From the NCBI RefSeq assembly GCF_025153475.1, contig NZ_JANZXA010000008.1:62001-126000 (forward strand): a DNA stretch of 64,000 bases. Direction: 5' to 3'. Positions 8,479-17,000 of the stretch are shown in pieces (position 1 is the stretch's first letter; each line of letters opens with the position of its first letter). The notes beneath the pieces were generated by a model. That model ran no database searches. It saw only the letters and a list, made by a program, of their open reading frames with translations, and was not told where the DNA came from. This DNA comes from Novosphingobium mangrovisedimenti. GTDB lineage: Bacteria; Pseudomonadota; Alphaproteobacteria; Sphingomonadales; Sphingomonadaceae. A program made the translations under genes and the position numbers.

Positions 8479-8556
8479 CCCTTCGACAAGCTCAGGGTGA
8501 GCGGGGTTGGAGCAGAAGTCCAATAACGCCCGGAATGAGCCTGTCGAAGCCCCTGC
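8479..8556. repeat. REP-like imperfect palindrome between rtcB and rtcA
   Basis: CCTTCGACAAGCTCAGG at the left faces GAGCCTGTCGAAG at the right, about 40 bases apart. This CTTCGACAAGCTCAGG type of inverted repeat is one I know as frequent in alphaproteobacterial intergenic DNA. It could form an mRNA hairpin between the two rtc cistrons. Confidence 0.65.
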
Positions 8557-8576
8557 CGCATTGACGTCAAAAGGGA

Positions 8577-9803
8577 TCACCCCTTCACACAGACCACCTG
8601 CTTCAAGGTATGGACGATCTCGACGAGGTCGGCCTGGGCCGCCATCACCGCCTCGATCGGCTTGTAGGCGCGAGGTGTTTCGTCGATGACGCCTTCGTCC
8701 TTCCGGCATTCGACGCCCGCCGTATCGGCCACGTGCTCGTCCAGCGTGACAAGCTTCTTGGCCTGGGTGCGGCTCATCACGCGTCCTGCGCCGTGCGAGC
8801 AGCTGTCGAAGCTTTCCGGGTTGCCGAGCCCGCGCACGATGAACGATTTTGCGCCCATCGAGCCCGGGATGATGCCCATCACCCCCTTCGCCGCACGAAC
8901 CGCGCCCTTGCGGGTCACGAGCACGTTCTCGCCAAAGTGGTTCTCTCTCGTGACGTAATTGTGGTGGCAGTTCACCGCCTCCAGCTCCGCATCGAACGGT
9001 TTGGCGATCTGGCCGCGCAGGGCGGCGATCACGTTCGCCATCATCATCCGTCGGTTGAGCGCGGCGAAGTCCTGCGCCCAGCCCACCGCCTCCACGTAAT
9101 CGTCGAAATGGTCGGTCCCTTCCGGGAAGTAGGCGAGGTCTTCATCAGGCAGGTTTATGTGCCACTTGCGCATATCCTGCTTGGCCAGCTCGATGAAAAA
9201 CGTGCCAATGGCATTGCCCACCCCGCGTGAGCCGGAATGCAGCATCACCCACACCCGCGCCTCGTCGTCGAGGCACAGCTCGATGAAGTGGTTGCCGGTG
9301 CCCAGCGTGCCCAGATGCGTGAGGTTGTTGGTGTTCTTCAGCCGCGGGTGCTTGTCGCACAAACGCTCAAAGCGCACCGCAAGGGTGGCCCAGGCCTCGA
9401 CGATCCCAGCAGGCGGAGCGCCCCACGAACCGTGGTCGCGCTTGCCGCGCCCAACAGAGCGCCCATGCGGCACCGCCTGCTCGATTGCTGACCGGATGCC
9501 TTCTAGGCTGTCGGGCAGGTCATGCGCCATCAACGAGGTGCGCGCGGCCATCATGCCGCAGCCGATGTCCACGCCCACGGCGGCCGGAATCACGGCACCC
9601 TTGGTCGGAATCACCGAGCCCACGGTCGCGCCGATGCCGACATGGACATCGGGCATCGCCGCGACGTGGCGGAACACGAAGGGCATCTTCGCCGCGCGGG
9701 CGAGCTGGTCGTGCGCCTTGTCATCCACGGGCACTCCGCGGGTCCACATCTTCACTGGCATGCCGCCCTCGACCTGCCGCAATTCGAAACTGGTGTCGGT
9801 CAT
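8577..9803 (-). CDS. rtcB: RNA-splicing ligase RtcB
   Basis: 408 aa, the same length as E. coli RtcB. Family motifs present: GVDIGCGMMA with the metal-binding Asp and Cys, GTLGTGNHFIEL, HSGSRGVGN, and SHGAGRVMSR containing the His that carries GMP. RtcB joins 2',3'-cyclic phosphate or 3'-phosphate ends to 5'-OH ends of RNA using GTP and Mn. The ATG at 9803 has AGGAGT 7 bases upstream; the open frame to 9932 runs through the promoter and is not coding. A sigma-54 promoter lies at 9916-9931. Confidence 0.96.
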   Translation of the reverse strand: MTDTSFELRQVEGGMPVKMWTRGVPVDDKAHDQLARAAKMPFVFRHVAAMPDVHVGIGATVGSVIPTKGAVIPAAVGVDIGCGMMAARTSLMAHDLPDSLEGIRSAIEQAVPHGRSVGRGKRDHGSWGAPPAGIVEAWATLAVRFERLCDKHPRLKNTNNLTHLGTLGTGNHFIELCLDDEARVWVMLHSGSRGVGNAIGTFFIELAKQDMRKWHINLPDEDLAYFPEGTDHFDDYVEAVGWAQDFAALNRRMMMANVIAALRGQIAKPFDAELEAVNCHHNYVTRENHFGENVLVTRKGAVRAAKGVMGIIPGSMGAKSFIVRGLGNPESFDSCSHGAGRVMSRTQAKKLVTLDEHVADTAGVECRKDEGVIDETPRAYKPIEAVMAAQADLVEIVHTLKQVVCVKG

Positions 9804-9915
9804 GGCCGTACTCCTGAAATGTTCTTGCGGCGAAATGGAGGCGGCCGGCCCATTCCGGCCGCCCCGCTTTCGCCTGCTGAGCCGGGCTGTTCGACTGACC
9901 CGGCGGAAATAGAAT

Positions 9916-9931
9916 TGCAGGGGGCGTGCCA
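9916..9931 (-). promoter_or_regulatory. Sigma-54 (-24/-12) promoter for rtcBA
   Basis: On the minus strand the sequence is TGGCACGCCCCCTGCA, with the invariant GG-N10-GC spacing of RpoN promoters. It would start transcription near 9905 and give a leader of about 100 bases before rtcB. It fits the sigma-54 activator RtcR encoded divergently. Confidence 0.85.
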
Positions 9932-10065
9932 AACCGACGGCGTCTGGCGAAAATTTCTCGGAATCGGCGGAAAACCGGCAATCTCCGGCTGTACCCCTTC
10001 AGGACGCCGAGATCGAAAGACTCACAATTTGTATATCAATGTATAAGCGATTATCATATGAGATC

Positions 10066-11652
10066 ATGAAACCGCTTACCGTCATCGGCTTTCTCGGCTC
10101 CACGCTCGACGCTGCCAAGTTCGGCCCCTCGCGCTGGATGAAATGGCGCCCTACCGTGGCGCTGACGATGCACGAGGATCTGCGCGTCGACCGCTTCGTG
10201 CTGATCCACGGCACCGCGCACCGCCGCCTCGCCGAATACGTCAGCCAGGACATCGCCGATGTCTCCCCGGAAACCACGGTCGAGCGCCATGTCATAGACT
10301 TCTCCGACGCTTGGGATTTCGAGGAAGTCTATGGCAAACTGCTGGATTTCACGCGCACCCTGCCGCTCGATCCGGAAGCGGAGGACGTGCTGGTCCACAT
10401 CACCACCGGCACCCACGTCGCGCAGATCTGCCTGTTTCTGCTGACAGAGGCGCATTACCTGCCCGGCCGCCTGCTCCAGACGCAGCCGACCCGCCGGGCC
10501 GACGGCACCGCGCCCGGCAGCTGGAGCGTCATCGACCTCGACCTGTCGCGCTACGATTCCATCGCCACCCGCTTCGCTGCCGACCGGCGGGAGGGCACCT
10601 CGTTCCTGAAGTCCGGAATAGAGACGCGCAATCCCGCGTTCAACGCCATGATCGACGAGATCGAGCAGGTCGCCTCGCGCACCCGCGCGCCGATCCTGCT
10701 GATGGGACCCACCGGCGCAGGCAAGAGCCAGCTCGCCCGTCGCATCCACGATCTCAAGAAGGTGAAGCGGCAGGTCGGCGGGCCGTTCGTCGAGGTCAAC
10801 TGCGCCACCCTGCGCGGTGATGGCGCGATGTCGGCGCTGTTCGGGCATCGCAAGGGCGCCTTCACCGGCGCGGCCGCCGACCGTCCGGGACTGCTGCGCA
10901 GCGCCGATGGCGGCATGCTGTTCCTCGACGAGATCGGCGAGCTCGGGCTCGACGAGCAGGCGATGATCCTGCGCGCGATCGAGGACCGGCGCTTCCTGCC
11001 GATGGGCGCGGACGCCGAAGTGGTCAGCGACTTCCAGCTGATCGCCGGCACCAACCGTGACCTTGGCCGCTGCGTCGCCGAAGGCACCTTTCGCGAAGAC
11101 CTCTACGCCCGCCTCAACTTGTGGACGTTCGCGCTTCCCGGCCTCGCCGCACGGCGCGAGGACATCGCCCCCAACCTCGACTACGAACTCGACCGCCATG
11201 CCGAGCGCGAGGGGATGCGCGTCTCCTTCAACAAGGAGGCGCGCGCCCGCTTCCTCGACTTCGCCACATCGCCGCGCGCGAGCTGGAACGGCAATTTCCG
11301 CGATCTCGCCGCCAGCGTCACCCGCATGGCGACGTTCGCGCCCAAGGGGCGCATCGACGTTGCCACGGTGGACGGTGAAGTGGCCCGCCTACAGCGCCTC
11401 TGGTCCGGCGCCGGCGAGCGTAGCGACGGCCTCGAGGCAATCCTGAGCGCCCGTCAACTGGCTGAGATCGACCCCTTTGACCGCGTCCAGCTCGCCTACG
11501 TCGCACGGGTCTGCCGTGAGAGCCCCTCCCTATCGGAAGCCGGCCGCCGCCTCTTCGCCGCCTCCCGCGAACGCCGCGCCAGCACCAACGACGCCGACCG
11601 CCTGCGCAAGTACCTCACCCGCTTCGGGCTGGAGTTCACAGCGCTCCGGTGA
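10066..11652 (+). CDS. rtcR: Sigma-54-dependent transcriptional activator RtcR
   Basis: A 528-aa protein matching the RtcR layout. The N-terminal CARF-like sensory domain (VIGFLGSTLD, then WDFEEVYGKL and HITTGTHVAQIC) is known to sense RNA-damage ligands. A AAA+ domain follows with Walker A GPTGAGKS near residue 215, the sigma-54 loop GAFTGA at 264-269 and Walker B MLFLDEIGE. The C-terminus has the RtcR-specific tail NDADRLRKYLTRFGL. It is divergent from rtcBA and should activate the promoter at 9916-9931. The ATG at 10066 is chosen by family N-terminus over an in-frame ATG at 10039. Confidence 0.95.
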   Translation: MKPLTVIGFLGSTLDAAKFGPSRWMKWRPTVALTMHEDLRVDRFVLIHGTAHRRLAEYVSQDIADVSPETTVERHVIDFSDAWDFEEVYGKLLDFTRTLPLDPEAEDVLVHITTGTHVAQICLFLLTEAHYLPGRLLQTQPTRRADGTAPGSWSVIDLDLSRYDSIATRFAADRREGTSFLKSGIETRNPAFNAMIDEIEQVASRTRAPILLMGPTGAGKSQLARRIHDLKKVKRQVGGPFVEVNCATLRGDGAMSALFGHRKGAFTGAAADRPGLLRSADGGMLFLDEIGELGLDEQAMILRAIEDRRFLPMGADAEVVSDFQLIAGTNRDLGRCVAEGTFREDLYARLNLWTFALPGLAARREDIAPNLDYELDRHAEREGMRVSFNKEARARFLDFATSPRASWNGNFRDLAASVTRMATFAPKGRIDVATVDGEVARLQRLWSGAGERSDGLEAILSARQLAEIDPFDRVQLAYVARVCRESPSLSEAGRRLFAASRERRASTNDADRLRKYLTRFGLEFTALR

Positions 11653-11710
11653 CGACCCTTTGTGGCCGTTCAGGCGCCAATTTTCAGTCCCCAGGTGCGG
11701 ACCGTCCGCA
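11651..11710 (+). repeat. Dispersed intergenic repeat, copy D
   Basis: GACGACCCTTTGTGGCCGTT, then CAGGCGCCAATTTTCAGTCC and CCAGGTGCGGACCGTCCG. It begins at the rtcR stop codon itself. It occupies the start of the 346-base gene-free stretch 11653-11998; the rest of that gap (to about 11800) carries a tail partly shared with copy E (GACGAAAACCGCTT / GACGAAGACCGCTT). Confidence 0.65.
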
Positions 11711-11998
11711 ATTTCGGCAGCTCGCGACCAGATGTGGCCGATCGCATCTACGCCAGGAAATGGCCGGTCCATGACGGAAGCGGTCTGACGAAAACCGCTT
11801 GGTGCTGAATAGTGGATTGATCGAGTTGCCCTCACGAGCCGATCTCTCGGCCAGTGGGACCTGTATGCCACCCATTCTAACGACGCAAAATGACAGCGAC
11901 TGATGCAATTGGAGGTTACAAATCCTCTTCAGTGCCTATTGACACTACGGTGAACCTATGGCATCCAACGCGCTCACGGCCTTTCCGAAGGAGCGAAC

Positions 11999-12400
11999 AT
12001 GAACAACCGAAACAGCAGCGACCGAGAATTTTCGGGTCGCTTCCAGATACGAATAAATCCAAATCTGCACAAAAGATTATTTGATTTATCAAATGGAATG
12101 AACTGCTCAATAAATGACATTATTGAAATATCATCAAATTATTCATTAAATAATGAAGATTTCATTAATTATTTAGATGATTATTTGCATGGCGCAGTCA
12201 TGATTATAAACAATGGCATGCCAACGGCCCATTTGGTTAGGAGAAATGTCATTTCTTTTTCACATGTCGATCGAAATAAAATATTGATCACTTTCAAAGT
12301 GAAGCGTGGCAGCGTCTGGCAGCAAGCGGAAGTCCTTGCCGATCTGGAGCAGAATCCGACTATCCTCAGGCGCTTCAAAGAATGGTCGATCCCCAATTAG
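11999..12400 (+). CDS. Small ribbon-helix-helix-like protein, AT-rich gene
   Basis: A 133-aa protein whose start (FQIRINPNLHKRLFDLS, then SINDIIEISSNYSL) resembles the Arc/HicB-type ribbon-helix-helix used by antitoxins and plasmid regulators. The rest is unrecognised. The GAAGGAG 7 bases before the ATG is a good ribosome site. The gene is far more AT-rich than its neighbours (many ATT/AAT/TTA codons), which indicates recent foreign origin. It lies 5' of the RES-domain gene and could be its partner; this is inference. Confidence 0.6.
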   Translation: MNNRNSSDREFSGRFQIRINPNLHKRLFDLSNGMNCSINDIIEISSNYSLNNEDFINYLDDYLHGAVMIINNGMPTAHLVRRNVISFSHVDRNKILITFKVKRGSVWQQAEVLADLEQNPTILRRFKEWSIPN

Positions 12401-12423
12401 GCGGGTTCGTTCGGCGCTCGGCA

Positions 12424-12480
12424 AACGACCCTTCGTGGCCATTCAGCCACCAATTTTCAAAGCGCAGGTCCGAACGTTCT
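12424..12480 (+). repeat. Dispersed intergenic repeat, copy E
   Basis: AACGACCCTTCGTGGCCATT, then CAGCCACCAATTTTCAAAGC and GCAGGTCCGAACGTTC. It begins 24 bases after the preceding rightward gene's stop. Confidence 0.65.
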
Positions 12481-12611
12481 GCTTTTCCATTGTAAACGTC
12501 CGCATCGCTCTGCCTGCGGCGTAACCTTGTCTCGACGAAGACCGCTTGCTCAAATAAGCCCATAGCGGCGAAGGCGTTGGTGAAACTACGATTGGACCGG
12601 TTTTGGAAACT

Positions 12612-13733
12612 GTGAGTGAAAACGCCACACAAGAAACCTCTGTCGCCGTGAGCGGTGGGAACGATGGAGATATCGGGCAGGCCGGATTGCTTTGTCCAAA
12701 CTGTCTCTCCGATGTGGGGCTGCACCGGATGGCCGGGGAGATGAAGGCGGAAACTGGCGATTGCCCCAGGTGCGCTTCTAGTGACGTCCCGGTTCTGACG
12801 AGAGAAGACCTACTCTTCCTGGTCAAGATGTTCTTCGTGCATGGCAGCCTTGAACGGGCCGACTTCGGCGGCGCGCCGGTTATCCAGTTCAACGACAGCC
12901 AGCCCGGATCGCTCGGACTCGCAGGGGCGCTTGGGCGTGACGTTGACCTCTTGCAATCAACGCTCGGGATCGGCCTTTTTCACTATGGTCCTAACTTGTG
13001 GATGCTCGGCTACATCGAGCCGCTCCAAGAGCTTTGCGACGAGGGAACGCGCGATTCCGCCATCGCGCGCATCCTCGATGCGTATCCAGTCGTCCAACTT
13101 GAGCCCGGCACCCCTTTCTATCGCGTGCGCAAGGCGCCGCATACGCCATCAGACCCGGCAGAATACGACGCACCGCCCAAGGAGTTCGCAGGAAAAGGTA
13201 GGCTAGACTCAACGGACTGCGCGATCCTCTACGGCTCGCAGGACTTGGAGGTCTGCGTACATGAGTGCCGCTTTGCCGCCGAAGACGAACTCTACGTCGC
13301 TACCCTGACTCCGCTCCGCAAACTCAAGCTGCTTGATCTCAGTGCGCTCATCGATGAGCAATGCTCGGAATTCGAAAGTGTGGACCTTGCCGTTCACATG
13401 CTTTTTCTCGCAGGCGCTCATTCCTATCCAGTCAGTCGAGCCTTGGCCGACGCGGCGCGCCGACGCGGTTTCGATGGGCTCTGCTATCCGTCGTTTTTCA
13501 GTCTGCTGCGCACCGGGAGTATTCCGTTCGAGACGGCCTTCGGCATTTCGCTGCGCAAGTTCGCGCAAATGCGCGAGTATGAACTCTCAAAGATGGTTCC
13601 GAATATCGCGCTGTTCGGGCAACCAATTGCCGCCGGTGATGTCCAAGCCGTCGGAATCAATCGGTTGCGGATAAACCAAGTGCGATATCATTTCAGCTTT
13701 GGTCCTGCCGACTACAATAACGAAGTCCCCTAA
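12612..13733 (+). CDS. Zinc-ribbon RES-domain protein
   Basis: About 373 aa. Near the N-terminus two CxxC pairs (LLCPNC and DCPRC) form a zinc-ribbon. A helical stretch follows that may correspond to the HEPN-like N-terminal domain often found with RES proteins. The C-terminal half is a RES domain: FYRVRK, then YDAPP, GRLDSTDCAILYGSQDLEVC with Arg, Ser and Glu landmarks, and RGFDGLCYPS. RES toxins are known NAD+ phosphorylases. A GTG at 12612 or TTG at 12603 are both possible starts. No typical Xre antitoxin gene is adjacent. Confidence 0.72.
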   Translation: MSENATQETSVAVSGGNDGDIGQAGLLCPNCLSDVGLHRMAGEMKAETGDCPRCASSDVPVLTREDLLFLVKMFFVHGSLERADFGGAPVIQFNDSQPGSLGLAGALGRDVDLLQSTLGIGLFHYGPNLWMLGYIEPLQELCDEGTRDSAIARILDAYPVVQLEPGTPFYRVRKAPHTPSDPAEYDAPPKEFAGKGRLDSTDCAILYGSQDLEVCVHECRFAAEDELYVATLTPLRKLKLLDLSALIDEQCSEFESVDLAVHMLFLAGAHSYPVSRALADAARRRGFDGLCYPSFFSLLRTGSIPFETAFGISLRKFAQMREYELSKMVPNIALFGQPIAAGDVQAVGINRLRINQVRYHFSFGPADYNNEVP

Positions 13734-13742
13734 AGCTGCGTC

Positions 13743-13800
13743 GACCGACCCTTCATTGCCGCTCAGGCGCTAAATTTCGCTCCCCAAGACCGGAACAACC
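13743..13800 (+). repeat. Dispersed intergenic repeat, copy F
   Basis: GACCGACCCTTCATTGCCGC, then TCAGGCGCTAAATTTCGCTC and CCCAAGACCGGAACAACC. It begins 10 bases after the RES gene stop, in the 283-base gap 13734-14016. Confidence 0.6.
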
Positions 13801-14016
13801 GCTTTGTCCCGCCTGACGTGACCCCGATTTTGCCTCTAGCGGGGATTAAAGTCGGGCGACTCTTGCTCAGCTACCCAACCGTGACGTCCTAGAGGGCAGC
13901 ATTTTCGCTAGCTGCATTAACGAAGTCGCCCCCCATCCCGCAGTATCATCCCCGCCCCGCAACAGTCGCCAGGCTCTCACGCTTGCGACCGCCCACAGCG
14001 GCGCTAAAACGGTCGC

Positions 14017-17000
14017 ATGACACCAACAGCGACGTCCATACCTTCCACCGGGGCAAGCTTTAACCTCCACGAAATACTACGCCGATGGAATCCGGCCGCC
14101 GGGCCAGATGGATTTGAGGGCTTGGTTGCCCGCGCGCTAGCGGAATTGACGGGCTACACTTTCCGATTGGCGCGGTCGGGCGCGCAGTTCGGGCGCGACG
14201 CAGCGACCCCGAAGGCACCGTTTTCCATTGCCATGGAGGCGAAGCGCTATACCGATAGCGTTCCTCTGCAGGAACTGGTGGGAAAGGCCACGCTGGCGGC
14301 TGGCGTGCTAGCGGAAGGTATCGACCTATGGGTGCTCGCTGCGACCGTGGAGATCAGCGAACCCACCCAGCGCCAGTTGGAGGAGATCCTCGACGATAAG
14401 GGCATCACGCTTCTCACGCTTGATTGGACGGACACGGGCCTCCCGCCACTGGCGGTTCTGTTAGCCGCCGTCAGGCCTGCGGTGGTCGCTTGGGCGACAA
14501 GGCTACTCAATACGAAACAACTCGCCGATCTTAGCGCCGGACTTGAAGACATCGCCAGGGATCCAGCCTTCGGCGCCAGCCTTTCGGAACTGCAGGCTCA
14601 GCTCTCACCAGCACTGCTCGGGCTTGACGCGTTTCGCAGCAAGAACAGCGAATGGTGCGAGCGCAATTTCGCCAGCAGCAAGCTCGCGCAACGGAACTTC
14701 TCACAATTTCTGACGCCGCTCGAGAAACCAGCGCTGATTGCAGACCGGTCGAACGTCCAGTCCGCCATCAAGGCGGCCGTTGATACGGCAACGGCTGACG
14801 TAGAGGGCGACTCGCTGGTCGCCGTCCTTGGTGGAGATGGGGCGGGCAAGACATGGTCGGTCGCGAACTGGTGGCTGGCCGCCGCTCCAAGGCCGATCCT
14901 CATGCTCTCCATCGGCCGAATCGTGGATCAACTGTCCGGCACTGAGGAGGCGATTGAAATGCTGGCGCGCCTCGCGGCGCATCAAGACTCACGAAGGCAT
15001 GCGCCCACGATCGCGCGTTGGCGCCGCCGACTCGAACGTTGGTCAAATGGCTCCCTCACTCCAGGCCGGTTCATCGTCCTCATCGATGGCCTGAACGAGA
15101 CCAGCGGAAAGCCTTGGGCGGCGATCCTCCGCACACTCATGCCAGCGGCGCACTCGCTCGGCGGCGTCGTCATGGCGACATGCCGAGAGGGCTACTGGGA
15201 CCGGGACGTGGCCAATCGGCTGCCAGACTATGTGACTGTGGTACCCGTTCATATCCAAAACTACGACGACCGCGAGTTTGCAGACGTTCTGGGCAAGAAC
15301 GAGGTCGACCCTGCGGCGCTAGCGCCCCGGCTCAACCAGTTCATGCGCAACCCGCGCATCTGCGCGTTGGCGCTCAGACTACTGCCGCAACTGTCTGGCA
15401 TCGAAGAGCTCAGCATCGACCGGCTGCTTCTGGAATACTGGCGACACCGGCTGCGCGAGCGCGAGGACCTCGTCGGCCACAACGACGAGGATTTCCGTGA
15501 CTTGTTGGTGCGTCATGCTCGGGAATATCGTGAAAGGCCTGGCACCGACTTCGACAGAAACGAATGGCGGAGCCGCTCGGGCGCGTCGCAGCGGCAGGAC
15601 GGCCGCGACCTTGCTCACGACCTGAGCGACATTGAAGAAGGTCAGTTTTTCGACAGCTTGAGCCGAAGATACCAGTTCCGAGAGGAGACGCTTCACTTCG
15701 CGCTCGGACTTCTCGTTGCCGACGAACTCGGAGCAGCCGTCCGCGACGGCGTCGAGGATCTCGATGAGGCACTCGACAGTATCATTGACCCGATCCGCGG
15801 CTTCGATACCGTCGGGGATATCCTGTCGGCCGCGATCGCCGTCGCGACGCTCGACGGCAATTATCCCAATCGTGGCATCGCTGCTCTGGTTGGCGGATGG
15901 ATGTCGCTGCAGAACCTCGGCGATGAGGCCTTCGAGAATCTCATCACCTACGTGGTGGCGCGTCCAGCACCCTTCATCGACGCATGGGAGGCGAAGCACA
16001 GCGAGCGCGACGATGGCCGCTTCCTTCAACTTCTGTTCCAAGCTGCGAAGCGCGACAGCGTTGCCGAAGCCTTCAAGGCACGCCTGAACCGGTGGCTGGG
16101 CACATGGTCACGGAGACTGCCAGATTACGGCGGCGGACCCGACCGCTCGAGGCGCCAAGGCGAGCATGAAGCCCGAGTGGAGGCGCGATTGGCCCAGATG
16201 ACCGAATCTGAGCGCCGCTTCCTCGCCGAGTGGTGCACCGAACTGCCGGAATCGGCAGGCCTAGCCTCGGCTGCAGCTCTGTTCCTCTACGGGCGACCGT
16301 TGGCAGAGTTCGCAAGCGGCATCGTCGCGTTCGCCTTCGCCTACACGCTCACCGGCAACACGCAATCGCCTTACGAGGATCTGTCCTGGGTTGTGCGACT
16401 GAACCGCATCGATCCGGCTGAGGTCGCCGCAGCGGTGCGCTCGGAGATCGCCGACCTCATCCGCGGCGAACCCTCCGTCCACGCTCTCGAGGCGGCGGCC
16501 TGCGCACTTCGACTGCTCGGCTCGCTCGACGCAGAGCAGGAAGCGCAGGCAGTCAGCCCACGTCCGGATCGCGTCACATACGGGAATGACCGACCCGATC
16601 CGCTGAACCCTGAGACCGAAGCGCCTGAGGGTGTGGCGCAGTTGACCGAGCGCATGGCGGGTCTGGATGCGGGGCAGATCTGGAGCGGCATGTGGTCCAC
16701 GTCCGAGGATCACGACCTCGAACGAAACCGCGAACTGTTGATCCGCTTCGACCCGGCTGGTTTTAGGAAAATTTTGGACACGCTTGCGCGATCGGTCGCC
16801 ACGCGAACTGATATGCCATTACGCCAGCTGGGCTGGCATATACCCTGGCTTTCCCAGGTCATGAGCGAGGAGGCGGTCGCCGCCACGCGGCAGCGGATCG
16901 CCGACATTTCGAAAAATCCCGCGCTCGTGCCGGACGGCGACGAGAACTTCGTTACGGGCATGCTGGTCGAGGGCGTCATGCCGACGCTGGACGCCGGACA

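Noticed and set aside
9804..9932. N-terminal extension of RtcB to 9932
   Set aside because: It would cover the sigma-54 promoter; the 408-aa form matches family length and has a good ribosome site.
4614..13800. Dispersed repeats as integron attC sites
   Set aside because: Placement after genes is cassette-like, but there is no GTTRRRY/RYYYAAC core, no attC-type palindrome, and no IntI-type gene; rtcBA also breaks the pattern.
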